Source: Nostoc sp. FACHB-892 (GTDB taxonomy: Bacteria; Cyanobacteriota; Cyanobacteriia; Cyanobacteriales; Nostocaceae). From it: a stretch of DNA of 64,000 nt. Below, one piece after another: positions 27,685 through 36,185 of the stretch. The position numbers and the translations under genes are program-made. The notes beneath the pieces were generated by a model. It had not been told where the DNA came from, ran no database searches, and saw only the letters and a list, made by a program, of their open reading frames with translations. The stretch is from NCBI RefSeq assembly GCF_014698795.1, contig NZ_JACJTR010000001.1, forward strand, positions 1 to 64,000, given 5' to 3'. Position 1 is the stretch's first letter. Every line of letters starts with the position of its first letter.

Positions 27685-28392
27685 CGGGTTTCTGAGTTCG
27701 GTTTGTAGAAGTTGTGTACTTGGTGAATGTAAACTCTTAGAGATTCCTGAAGAACTAACTAATCGCTATAAAATTAACGCTAATTATCCAACTTTTAAGC
27801 TTTGTCAAGCAGTTAAGACGCATATAATTACGCCCAAACCTTGCTTTCATTAATTAAAAGACTAACAGTTCATAGAGACTGTTTACTTGAAAAGACAATA
27901 AACTTTACTTTCAATATTTCAAGTAAAGAATTGTAAATAAGGTAATGGGTATTACTGCTTAATAAAATTTTTAATATCTGAAAATTTAAATTTCAAAATA
28001 AATAATTATGAACAAATTAACAAGCGTAGGCATTGCTTTATCCGGCTAAACTATTTCTTTATAATTAGAAATTTGACTTCATCATAGAGAGATAAATCCT
28101 ATCATATACTGTATTGATTTGAGGTTACTTAGTATTATAATCGACTTAGTTCAGTCATTCGCATCAGCATTTGGTAATAAGTTTCTTGATAGATTTTAAG
28201 TGCGATCGCTCGACTATCATCCTTCTCTATCCAAAGTTGCAGGCATAATTTTGCTCAAAGTGAGAAGCATTTGTCCTTTTTGCGTTACAAAATATTAAGC
28301 AAGGGAAATACACATCCCCTCAGTCCAGTAGCAAGGCTGCGAGTCTCAATTAGAATCAGCCAATCTTGCTAATATTCAAATGTGATAAGTAA
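27685..28392. other. AT-rich spacer
   Basis: About 700 bp were read without finding a gene or RNA structure. They hold a lone HIP1 site at about 28202. The region separates two divergent genes and should hold both promoters, which I could not place. Confidence 0.5.
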
Positions 28393-28917
28393 ATGCAGCA
28401 ATTAGACACCAAATTGACTCTCGATATGTTTTGGCGGCAAGGGTTGGCATTCCTTCTTGGAATTATTATATGGTGCGTGGCTGATCCCGCACTGGCTGTA
28501 GACTGGACTCATCCGCTTTCATTTAGCAATGCTGAGTTGTCAAGACGTGATTTTTCTAATGACAGTTTGCAAGCTGCGGAATTTTCTAACGCCAATATGG
28601 AACTAGCTAACTTTACAAACGCTGACTTGCGGGGAGCAGTCATGAGTGCTTCGGTGATGACACAAGCAAATCTCCACGGAGCAGATTTAACTAATGCAAT
28701 GGTTGATCAGGTAAACTTGACTAAGGCAGATTTGAGCGATGCAGTTTTCAAAGAAGCTCTTTTGCTCCGCGCCATCTTTAATGATGTGAATATAGACGGT
28801 GCAGATTTTACAGATGCAATTTTGGATAGAGTGCAAATCAAAGAACTGTGTACGAAAGCCAGTGGTGTGAATTCCAAAACAGGCGTGCAAACTCGTGATT
28901 CTCTAGGATGTCAATGA
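28393..28917 (+). CDS. Exported pentapeptide-repeat protein
   Basis: The 174-residue protein has a hydrophobic signal (FLLGIIIWCVADPALA, cleavage near residue 35). About 17 pentapeptide units A(D/N)LxX follow at 50-145, for example ANFTNADLRGA and ADLTNAMVDQVNLTKADL. They form a right-handed quadrilateral beta-helix. A C-terminal segment with two Cys (KELCTKASG and SLGCQ) could form a disulfide. The closest known type is the thylakoid-lumen pentapeptide protein of cyanobacteria and plants (TL15/TL17-like), whose biochemical role is unknown. The stop overlaps the purK start, so the two are translationally coupled. Confidence 0.85.
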   Translation: MQQLDTKLTLDMFWRQGLAFLLGIIIWCVADPALAVDWTHPLSFSNAELSRRDFSNDSLQAAEFSNANMELANFTNADLRGAVMSASVMTQANLHGADLTNAMVDQVNLTKADLSDAVFKEALLLRAIFNDVNIDGADFTDAILDRVQIKELCTKASGVNSKTGVQTRDSLGCQ

Positions 28918-30089
28918 AACGTGTTGGTGTAATTGGTGGCGGACAACTTGCATGGATGATGGCGGATGCAGCACAGAAGCTAGGAGTAGAATTGGTAGTA
29001 CAAACTCCAAGTGTTCACGATCCGGCCGTGTCAATCGCTCAGGAGACTGTTTTTGCGCCAGTTGATGATGCAACTGCTACGGAAATATTAGCTCAAAAAT
29101 GCGATGTTATCACTTTTGAAAACGAATTTGTTAACTTAGATGCTTTATCTGTTTTAGCACAAAAAGGGGTTTATTTCCGCCCCAGATTAAAAGCTTTAGC
29201 TCCTCTTTTAGATAAATATCATCAGCGTTGCTATTTACGTGACTTGGGCTTACCAGTTCCTCAATTTTTCGCCCTTGATGAGGTGGAAAATCTTAAATCA
29301 AAAATAGAAGATCTAGGTTTTCCAGTAGTCCTTAAATCTCGCCGCCACGGTTATGATGGTCAAGGTACTTTCATAATTCAGGATTTTGCTACTTTAGAGC
29401 AAAAATTAAGTTATGAAACCACAACAAATTTAAATCAATCACTTTTCTTGTTGGAAGAATTTGTCCCTTTTGAAAGAGAACTAGCAATAATTGCAGCTCG
29501 TTCTGTGGGGGGGGAAGTTGTAACTTACCCTGTGGTAGAAACTCAACAAGAACAACAAGTGTGTCGGCGGGTGATTGCGCCTGCTGAGATTACGCCCAAT
29601 CAAGTAGCAGAAATCCAAGCGATCGCACATACTTTATTAAATAGCCTAGAAGTCGTAGGAATTTTTGGAATTGAGCTATTTCTCAGTGCTGATGGCAAAA
29701 TCCTAGTAAATGAAATTGCGCCCCGTACTCACAATTCTGGGCATTTTTCTCTTGACGCGTGTGAAACTTCTCAATTTGAGCAGCACCTGAGAGCCGTTTG
29801 TGGTTTACCTTTAGGAAATCCGGCTTTGCAGTGCGCTGGTGCTGTAATGGTCAACTTGCTGGGGTATGAAAATTCTCATAGTGATTACCAAAGCCAGCGT
29901 CAAAAAATAGCAGAAATCCCCCAAGCGCACGTTCACTGGTATGGAAAGACAGAATCACGTCCTGGGCGGAAGTTAGGACATGTCACTGTTTTATTGGATA
30001 ATCAAACTAGAGAGTCGAGAAGTACGTACGCTAATAGCGTCGGCGCAGCCATCGCTCACGACATAGAATCTATCTGGTATCCCAGGTAA
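28908..30089 (+). CDS. purK: 5-(carboxyamino)imidazole ribonucleotide synthase
   Basis: The 393-residue protein begins RVGVIGGGQLAWMMADAA and has the ATP-grasp core (PVVLKSRRHGYDGQGTFII, LLEEFVPFERELAIIAARS, LVNEIAPRTHNSGH) typical of PurK. It carboxylates aminoimidazole ribonucleotide with ATP and bicarbonate in purine synthesis. The ATG at 28908 overlaps the previous gene by ten bases; ATG at 28914 is an alternative. Residues 372-385 (STYANSVGAAIAH) are coded by a GCGTCGGCGCAGCCATCGC-type dispersed repeat, so the C-terminus seems slightly extended. A 6S RNA gene follows, an arrangement seen in other cyanobacteria. Confidence 0.95.
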   Translation: MSMKRVGVIGGGQLAWMMADAAQKLGVELVVQTPSVHDPAVSIAQETVFAPVDDATATEILAQKCDVITFENEFVNLDALSVLAQKGVYFRPRLKALAPLLDKYHQRCYLRDLGLPVPQFFALDEVENLKSKIEDLGFPVVLKSRRHGYDGQGTFIIQDFATLEQKLSYETTTNLNQSLFLLEEFVPFERELAIIAARSVGGEVVTYPVVETQQEQQVCRRVIAPAEITPNQVAEIQAIAHTLLNSLEVVGIFGIELFLSADGKILVNEIAPRTHNSGHFSLDACETSQFEQHLRAVCGLPLGNPALQCAGAVMVNLLGYENSHSDYQSQRQKIAEIPQAHVHWYGKTESRPGRKLGHVTVLLDNQTRESRSTYANSVGAAIAHDIESIWYPR

Positions 30090-30110
30090 ATTGAGCAGAA
30101 ACTTTCTATA

Positions 30111-30143
30111 TTGAACACACAACATCTTTTGAAAAGCTATAAT
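30111..30143 (+). promoter_or_regulatory. Candidate promoter of the 6S RNA gene
   Basis: A perfect -10 hexamer TATAAT lies at 30138-30143. TTGAAC at 30111-30116 could be a -35 box, but the 21-base spacing is long. The RNA should start a few bases after 30146. Confidence 0.5.
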
Positions 30144-30148
30144 GGGTG

Positions 30149-30333
30149 AGTTGCACTACGACGTTGGTGACTGCCATCAAGTTTTTTGATCTATGCCTTT
30201 AATGACAAGGGAGTCAACTGTTCTCGTGGCAGTATACCGGGCATGTACCCGGAAACTTTAAACGAGGAATTTAGGTTCCCACCTGGATAAACCCAGGTCA
30301 TAAACTTAGGTAAAACGGCGTCGCGGTGAACTT
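30149..30333 (+). ncRNA. ssrS: 6S RNA
   Basis: The region downstream of purK has a TATAAT box, a long imperfect closing stem and a terminator. The stem pairs GTTGCACTACGACGTT at the 5' end with AACGGCGTCGCGGTGAAC at the 3' end. The centre has local hairpins (ACCGGGCATGTACCCGG; CCACCTGGATAAACCCAGG) and an open region, as in 6S RNA. Location directly after purK is known for cyanobacterial 6S genes. 6S RNA mimics an open promoter and binds sigma-70-type RNA polymerase, tuning transcription on nutrient change. Ends are estimated from the stem. Confidence 0.75.
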
Positions 30334-30342
30334 AAAATTATT

Positions 30343-30376
30343 AGCTCCCAAAGTCAGTTAGGATTTGGGAGCTTTA
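30343..30376 (+). terminator. Terminator after 6S RNA
   Basis: AGCTCCCAAA and TTTGGGAGCT form a perfect 10-bp stem with an 11-base loop, followed by TTAATTATTT. Confidence 0.8.
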
Positions 30377-30999
30377 ATTATTTAGAGCAGTATTACTTCA
30401 CGCCGTGTGCAACTTTACTCTCGGTAGTTCTATGTACTCGTCGCGCTATAGCACAGGTTTGCCCTGCAAACCTCAAATTAAAATGGTATCCTCTGTTCTC
30501 TAGCTGCTCAAAAAATCGCACTATCCCTTGACAGCTTGTAGTATATATATTACAAAAATATTATTAATAAGGTGTTAAACATTTAACTTGAACATTTATA
30601 TGAAGGCTGATGACTGATGACTGATAACCGTTAACCGTCAACAGTTAACGAGCGTAAAGAGTGTTTATACAATTTAGGCGCGCATCAGCTTACAAAACCT
30701 TTTTGAAAAAGCAAAATCAAAAGCTGTCATCATAAAAAACTGTTTTATCCATTTGTGCAAAATACCAATGATTTAAATTATCTGCGTATATAAACTTAAA
30801 AAATTAGGTATATGGAGGTGAGTTTGATAATGTTTGCTAACTAATTTGTAATGTTCAAGCAATCAATAAAAGTATATTTAAATAACGTCACGGATGAACG
30901 AAGAGCATTTGAGTATAAGAAAGAAATTTTATATATCATCGCTTATCCTTGAGCAGTATTCATAAATTATTCCCTTACCTTAAACCTTTGTACAAATAA
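30377..30999. other. Spacer with short heptanucleotide repeats
   Basis: Positions 30607-30650 hold degenerate TGACTGA/GTCAACAG units (STRR type). TTGACA at about 30530 followed by TATATAT is promoter-like but unsupported. No gene was found. The promoter of the Hen1-Pnkp pair should lie in the last 200 bp. Confidence 0.5.
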
Positions 31000-32382
31000 A
31001 TGCTGCTGACAATCACAACGACACATTCCCCAGCAACGGAGCTAGGCTACCTGTTGCATAAACACCCAGACCGTTGTCAATCCTTTGCCCTAAGTTTTGG
31101 AAAGGCACACATCTTCTACCCAGAAGCTAGTAGAGAGAAATGTACGGCGGCGTTGTTGTTGGATGTTGATCCTGTGAAGTTGGTGCGGGGAGGCGGTACA
31201 AGGCTAAAACAATATGTAAGCGATCGCCCTTATGTTGCTTCTTCATTTTTAAGTGTAGCGATCGCTCAGGTGCTTAGTACGGCTTTAGGAGGTCGCTGCA
31301 AAGACTTACCAGAATTAGCGCAAACCCCCATTCCTTTGGTAGCAAAACTATCAGCCTTACCTTGTCGCGGTGGTGAAGAGTTTCTGCGGCAATTGTTTGA
31401 ACCATTGGGCTATAGTGTCAGTGCCGAAGGTCATAGTTTAGATGAGAAATTCCCTGATTGGGGGCAGAGTCAATACTTTAGCGTCGAACTTCAGCACACC
31501 TTGCCGCTTAGTCATTTGTTAAGTCATCTTTACGTCCTAATTCCGGTGTTGGATGACGATAAGCATTACTGGGTAGGCGATGAAGAAATCGAAAAATTAC
31601 TGCGTCATGGTGAAGGCTGGTTAACTACCCATCCAGCGCGAGAGCAAATTACAAGGCGTTATCTGAAACGACAGCAACGCTTAACTCGTCTAGCATTAGC
31701 TCAACTAATAGAGTCAGACGATCCCGATGTAGATAGCGCTGAAGAAAGCCATGCTAAAGAAGAGGCGGCGGTAGAAAAGCCGATGAGCCTAAATCAGCAA
31801 CGCATGGATGCTGTGATTGCTGCTCTAAAACAAAGCAATGCAAAGCGGGTGATTGATTTAGGTTGCGGTCAAGGCAATCTGCTGAAAATACTCCTTAAAG
31901 ACGGTTTTTTTGAACAGATTACAGGTGTTGATGTTTCCTACAGGGCGCTAGAAGTTGCCCAAGAACGATTAGACCGTCTGCGTCTGACGCGTAACCAGTG
32001 GGAACGCGTACAACTGATCCAAGGCGCACTCACTTACCAGGATAAACGCTTTAGTGGCTATGATGCGGCTACAGTAATTGAGGTGATTGAGCATCTTGAT
32101 TTGCCTCGGTTGGGAGCATTTGAGCGAGTTTTGTTCGAGTTTGCCCAACCCAAAACGGTGCTGGTGACAACGCCGAATATTGAATACAACATCAAATTTG
32201 AGAACCTCCCGGCTGGAAAACTGCGACATCAAGACCACCGCTTTGAATGGACGCGATCGCAGTTTCAAAATTGGGCAAACCAAGTAGCAGAAAGTTTTGG
32301 TTACACTGTGGAATTTCAACCTATCGGGACGGAAGATCCAGAAGTCGGTTCACCCACACAAATGGGGGTGTTTAAAAGGTAA
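31000..32382 (+). CDS. hen1: Bacterial Hen1, 3'-terminal RNA ribose 2'-O-methyltransferase
   Basis: The 460-residue protein has the bacterial Hen1 N-terminal domain (residues 1-240; MLLTITTTHSPATELGYLL), needed to activate Pnkp ligase. A C-terminal methyltransferase follows with DLGCGQGNLLKILL. The metal site residues Glu361, Glu364, His365 (EVIEHLD) and His413 (DHRFEW) have exactly the spacing known for Hen1. It methylates the 2'-OH at the broken 3' end of RNA before sealing, so the repaired site resists the same ribotoxin. The gene is followed after 122 bp by pnkp on the same strand, the usual RNA repair operon. Confidence 0.93.
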   Translation: MLLTITTTHSPATELGYLLHKHPDRCQSFALSFGKAHIFYPEASREKCTAALLLDVDPVKLVRGGGTRLKQYVSDRPYVASSFLSVAIAQVLSTALGGRCKDLPELAQTPIPLVAKLSALPCRGGEEFLRQLFEPLGYSVSAEGHSLDEKFPDWGQSQYFSVELQHTLPLSHLLSHLYVLIPVLDDDKHYWVGDEEIEKLLRHGEGWLTTHPAREQITRRYLKRQQRLTRLALAQLIESDDPDVDSAEESHAKEEAAVEKPMSLNQQRMDAVIAALKQSNAKRVIDLGCGQGNLLKILLKDGFFEQITGVDVSYRALEVAQERLDRLRLTRNQWERVQLIQGALTYQDKRFSGYDAATVIEVIEHLDLPRLGAFERVLFEFAQPKTVLVTTPNIEYNIKFENLPAGKLRHQDHRFEWTRSQFQNWANQVAESFGYTVEFQPIGTEDPEVGSPTQMGVFKR

Positions 32383-32504
32383 GCTTACCTCGACCTAAAA
32401 GTACGAGGTTTTAGCCTCAGATTTAAATCATCCCAAAGAGAGACAATTGCCCCTCTAGTTAATTTCTAGAAAGAGCTATAAATAATTGCTAGGAGCAAAT
32501 TGAA

Positions 32505-35123
32505 TTGAAACTAACTATTCCTGAACTATCCCTAATTGTTCTCATTGGTGCTTCTGGTTCCGGTAAATCCACTTTTGCTCGTCAGCACTTTCAGCCTTTT
32601 GAGGTGCTGTCTTCCGACTTTTGCCGGGGGTTGGTGTCGAATGAAGAAAATAACCAGTCTGCTACCAAAGATGCTTTTGAGGTGTTGCGCTTCATTGCTG
32701 ACAAACGGCTGGCAGCAGGTAAACTGACAGTAATTGATGCTACCAACGTGCAGATGGAAGACCGCAAGCCATTACTGCAAATGGCGCGGCAGTATCATTC
32801 TTTTGCGATCGCTATAGTTCTTGACCTACCAGAGGAATTATGCCACGAACGTAACCAACTCCGTAGCGATCGCCAGTTTGGTTCTCATGTAGTGCGTCGT
32901 CATACTCAGATGTTACGGCGTTCTCTGCGGGGTTTAGAAAAGGAAGGCTTTCGCTATGTCTACGTTCTCAACTCTTTAGAAGAAATTGCATCCGTTGAAA
33001 TTGAACGCCAACCTTTGTGGAACAACCTCAAACACGAACATGGCCCCTTTGACATTATTGGGGATATTCATGGCTGTTGTGATGAACTCGAAATATTACT
33101 TCAACAGCTAGGCTATCAAAAAGGTGAAGGGGCAAAGGAGCAAAAAATTAAAGAAGAAGAATTGTCTACTTTTTCCTCTTTTTCACTCTGGAATGCCCCT
33201 ACTTACTACCACCCAGAGGGACGCAAAGCCTTATTTTTAGGTGATTTGGTAGACCGGGGGACGCGGATCTTAGATACAGTTAAACTAGTGCGAAACATGG
33301 TTGAAGCAGGTACAGCTTTCTGCGTTCCTGGTAATCATGAAAATAAACTATTGCGGAAACTACGCGGTAAGAATGTCCGGGTTAATCATGGGTTAGAGCA
33401 AACCTTGGCTGAGATTGAGGCTTTACCCGATGAGGTGCGCGAACCTTTCACCAAAGAACTGCAAAAGTTTCTAGATTCCTTAATAAGTCACTACGTTTTA
33501 GATGATGGGCGGTTAGTAGTAGCTCACGCGGGGATGAAACAGGAAATGCAGGGACGGGGGTCTGGTGCTGTGCGCGAGTTTGCTCTTTATGGTGAAAGCA
33601 CTGGTGAGATTGATGAATTTGGCTTACCCGTCCGCTACAACTGGGCAGGAGAGTATCGCGGTGAAGCAATGGTGGTTTACGGACATACCCCTGTACCAGA
33701 AGCAGAATGGCTGAATAACACTATTGATATAGATACAGGCTGCGTCTTTGGCGGCAAACTCACTGCCCTCCGCTATCCAGAAAAAGAACTGGTGAGCATT
33801 CCTGCTGCTTGCGTATACTGTGAACCTGTAAAACCTTTGGTACAGAACACAGCAACACGCACATCCCAACAGGAATTGGATGATGTATTGTACATTGAGG
33901 ATGTTGTGGGTAAGCGGATTATTAACACCCGACTTCAGTCCAAAATTACCATTCGGGAAGAAAATGCGATCGCTGCTTTGGAAGTGATGAGCCGTTTTGC
34001 TACCAATCCTAAATGGCTGATTTATTTACCCCCCACTATGTCCCCAGTAGAAACATCTCTATTGCCAGGATTTTTGGAACATCCAGCCCAAGCCTTTAGT
34101 TACTACCAAAACCAGAGAATTACACAAGTAGTCTGCGAGGAAAAACACATGGGTTCGCGGGCGGTTGTGATTATTTGCCGAGATTCGGCAGCTGCCGAGA
34201 AACGATTTGGTGTAGTAAATGAGGGAATCGGCATCTGCTATACGCGCACGGGGCGGAGGTTTTTTGATGATTCAGCATTAGAGACAGAATTTTTGGCGCG
34301 GGTAAATCTTGCCCTCTCCCAAAGTGGTTTTTGGTCAGAATTTCAAACCGACTGGGTGTGCCTAGACTGTGAACTAATGCCGTGGTCAGCCAAAGCACAG
34401 GGGCTGTTACGAGAACAGTATGCACCCGTTGGAGTGGCATCACGCCTCGCCCTCAATGATGCTGTTACCTGTTTGCAACAAGCAAGCGATCGCGGTGTAG
34501 ATATTAGCACCCAACTCAGTCATTATCAAGAGCGTGCAGATATGGCAGATCAGTATGTCACCGCCTACCGTCAATATTGCTGGTCTGTCACTGATATTTC
34601 TGGATTAAAGTTAGCTCCTTTCCACATCCTAGCAACAGAAGGAGCCGTCCACATCGATAAAGACCATCGCTGGCACATGGAGCAAATTGCCAAAATCTGC
34701 CAAAAAGACCCTGCCTTGCTTCTAGCTACTGCCTACAAAGTAATAGATTTGGCTGACCCCAGCAGTCAGGCAGAGGGGATTTATTGGTGGGAAAAATCTA
34801 CCAAAGTAGGGGGTGAAGGTATAGTTGTCAAACCTATGGACTTTATCGTTCGAGGTATTCGCGGCATTATCCAGCCCGCAGTTAAATGTCGCGGACAAGA
34901 ATATCTGCGGATTATTTATGGGCCTGAATATTCAACCCCAGAGAATCTGCAACGTCTGCGCCAACGTGGATTATCTCACAAGCGTTCTCTGGCTATGCGC
35001 GAGTTTACTTTGGGTGTTGAGGCATTGGAGCGATTTGTCGCCCATACCCCTCTGCGCCGCGTGCATGAATGTGTTTTCGGTATTCTGGCATTGGAAAGCG
35101 AACCCGTCGATCCACGACTGTGA
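32505..35123 (+). CDS. pnkp: Polynucleotide kinase-phosphatase-ligase of bacterial RNA repair
   Basis: The 872-residue protein combines a kinase (P-loop GASGSGKST at 15-23), a metallophosphoesterase and a ligase-like nucleotidyltransferase. The phosphatase has DIIGDIHGCCDE at about 185, LGDLVDRGT, PGNHENK, VAHAGM and YGHTP. The ligase Lys547 lies in EEKHMGSR. It heals 2',3'-phosphate and 5'-OH ends left by ribotoxins and, together with Hen1, seals them. The start is a TTG with AGGAG ten bases upstream; no ATG fits. Residues 205-227 (KGEGAKEQKIKEEELS) look like a repeat-derived insertion between two phosphatase motifs. Confidence 0.93.
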   Translation: MKLTIPELSLIVLIGASGSGKSTFARQHFQPFEVLSSDFCRGLVSNEENNQSATKDAFEVLRFIADKRLAAGKLTVIDATNVQMEDRKPLLQMARQYHSFAIAIVLDLPEELCHERNQLRSDRQFGSHVVRRHTQMLRRSLRGLEKEGFRYVYVLNSLEEIASVEIERQPLWNNLKHEHGPFDIIGDIHGCCDELEILLQQLGYQKGEGAKEQKIKEEELSTFSSFSLWNAPTYYHPEGRKALFLGDLVDRGTRILDTVKLVRNMVEAGTAFCVPGNHENKLLRKLRGKNVRVNHGLEQTLAEIEALPDEVREPFTKELQKFLDSLISHYVLDDGRLVVAHAGMKQEMQGRGSGAVREFALYGESTGEIDEFGLPVRYNWAGEYRGEAMVVYGHTPVPEAEWLNNTIDIDTGCVFGGKLTALRYPEKELVSIPAACVYCEPVKPLVQNTATRTSQQELDDVLYIEDVVGKRIINTRLQSKITIREENAIAALEVMSRFATNPKWLIYLPPTMSPVETSLLPGFLEHPAQAFSYYQNQRITQVVCEEKHMGSRAVVIICRDSAAAEKRFGVVNEGIGICYTRTGRRFFDDSALETEFLARVNLALSQSGFWSEFQTDWVCLDCELMPWSAKAQGLLREQYAPVGVASRLALNDAVTCLQQASDRGVDISTQLSHYQERADMADQYVTAYRQYCWSVTDISGLKLAPFHILATEGAVHIDKDHRWHMEQIAKICQKDPALLLATAYKVIDLADPSSQAEGIYWWEKSTKVGGEGIVVKPMDFIVRGIRGIIQPAVKCRGQEYLRIIYGPEYSTPENLQRLRQRGLSHKRSLAMREFTLGVEALERFVAHTPLRRVHECVFGILALESEPVDPRL

Positions 35124-35202
35124 ACTACCCCGCCGTAAGACAAACGAGGCTTCCCAATTCATCGGGAACAGCCTCTCTTGTCTTCGTAGTTCTATTGTTC
35201 TA

Positions 35203-35351
35203 ATATCATGTTCGCTTGATTACTTATTAAACCCGAAGAACCCCACCCCGCCAAAGCTACGCTTCGTCTCCCCTCCCCGCTTGCGGGGAGGGGATTAAGG
35301 GGTGGGGTGCAATGACTGTGGAAATCATAACTAATTATGCGAACATGATAT
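35203..35351. mobile_element. MITE-like element with nested hairpin
   Basis: ATATCATGTTCGC at 35203-35215 is exactly inverted at 35339-35351. Inside lies a GC-rich long hairpin (CCCCACCCCGCC...GGGGTGGGG and CCCCTCCCCGC/GGGGAGGGG). There is no coding capacity. It fills most of the spacer between pnkp and the PEP-CTERM gene. Confidence 0.55.
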
Positions 35352-35505
35352 AACACCTAAGCAATAGCCGGATTGTCTTGGAAGCCTATACTGTATGCGT
35401 TGGCGAAAGCTTCTCGCAGAGAAGCATCAGTGTAAGAGTATGTCACCTAGGGAATATGCTTGACAATATCAGCACATTCCCCACTTTCTAACACTAAAGC
35501 TCAGG

Positions 35506-36048
35506 TTAAGCTCTAACCTTTTTGCCTGATGTTAACTTTTTCTTCATGAGCCAGCCAATGCTGCAAGCAATGAAACTACCACCTAAAGTTGTAGGCTCAG
35601 GGATTTGCCTATAGGTAACTTTACCTGAGCCAATTTGGATATTATCGGCAGAAGTAACTGCAAAATCATATCCATTAATGTCGTATGTGATAGAGCTTGA
35701 AGGATTAGCTTTATCGGGGAAGACATATTGTAATCCAACAGACTCTGTACCTGTTAAGAATGTGGTTGGAAATACAACAGGATATCCAGGATATTCAGTA
35801 TCATCCTTTTCAGTGTAAATATTAGAGTTGTTGTCAAATTGAAAATTTAGCGACTCAACTAGTGCTACCGGAATATTATCGTTGCTGAAACTTGAATCAT
35901 CAAAGCTAAAAAATCCTTCTCCCTTAGTTATCGGACTATCGACAGTGAAACCGTAATTAATAATTGCAGCAGATGCAGAATTAGCTCCTACAGCAGCAAA
36001 CATTAAGGCACAACTAGTAGCAAGCGTTAATCGCGAAACTAATTTCAT
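35506..36048 (-). CDS. PEP-CTERM domain secreted protein
   Basis: The 180-residue protein has a Sec signal peptide (LTLATSCALMFAAVGANSASA, cleavage near 28). A beta-rich middle (YGFTVDSPITKGEGFFSFDD, FDVTSADN-like segment) follows. The C-terminus is IPEPTTLGGS, then a hydrophobic stretch and a basic tail KKKLTSGKKVRA. That is the PEP-CTERM sorting signal, cut by an exosortase and linked to exopolysaccharide or envelope. No exosortase gene is in the window. The function of the mature domain is unknown. Confidence 0.85.
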   Translation of the reverse strand: MKLVSRLTLATSCALMFAAVGANSASAAIINYGFTVDSPITKGEGFFSFDDSSFSNDNIPVALVESLNFQFDNNSNIYTEKDDTEYPGYPVVFPTTFLTGTESVGLQYVFPDKANPSSSITYDINGYDFAVTSADNIQIGSGKVTYRQIPEPTTLGGSFIACSIGWLMKKKLTSGKKVRA

Positions 36049-36135
36049 CTAAACTTTCCCCAAGATAAATTTCTGCAAGCAATGTTCACGTAAACTATGT
36101 AAGTAGGCTTGATATAATTGCTAACTATTTATGCT

Positions 36136-36168
36136 TTCCCTAGCCTCCTTTAAAAGGAGGCCAGGGAG
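36136..36168. terminator. Palindrome after the phosphoesterase gene
   Basis: GCCTCCTTT/AAAGGAGGC with outer TTCCCT/AGGGAG forms an interrupted stem just past the minus-strand stop at 36186. A T-run is missing on that strand, so it may be a dispersed repeat acting as a weak terminator. Confidence 0.45.
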
Positions 36169-36185
36169 AATCAAGCCTAAGCTGA

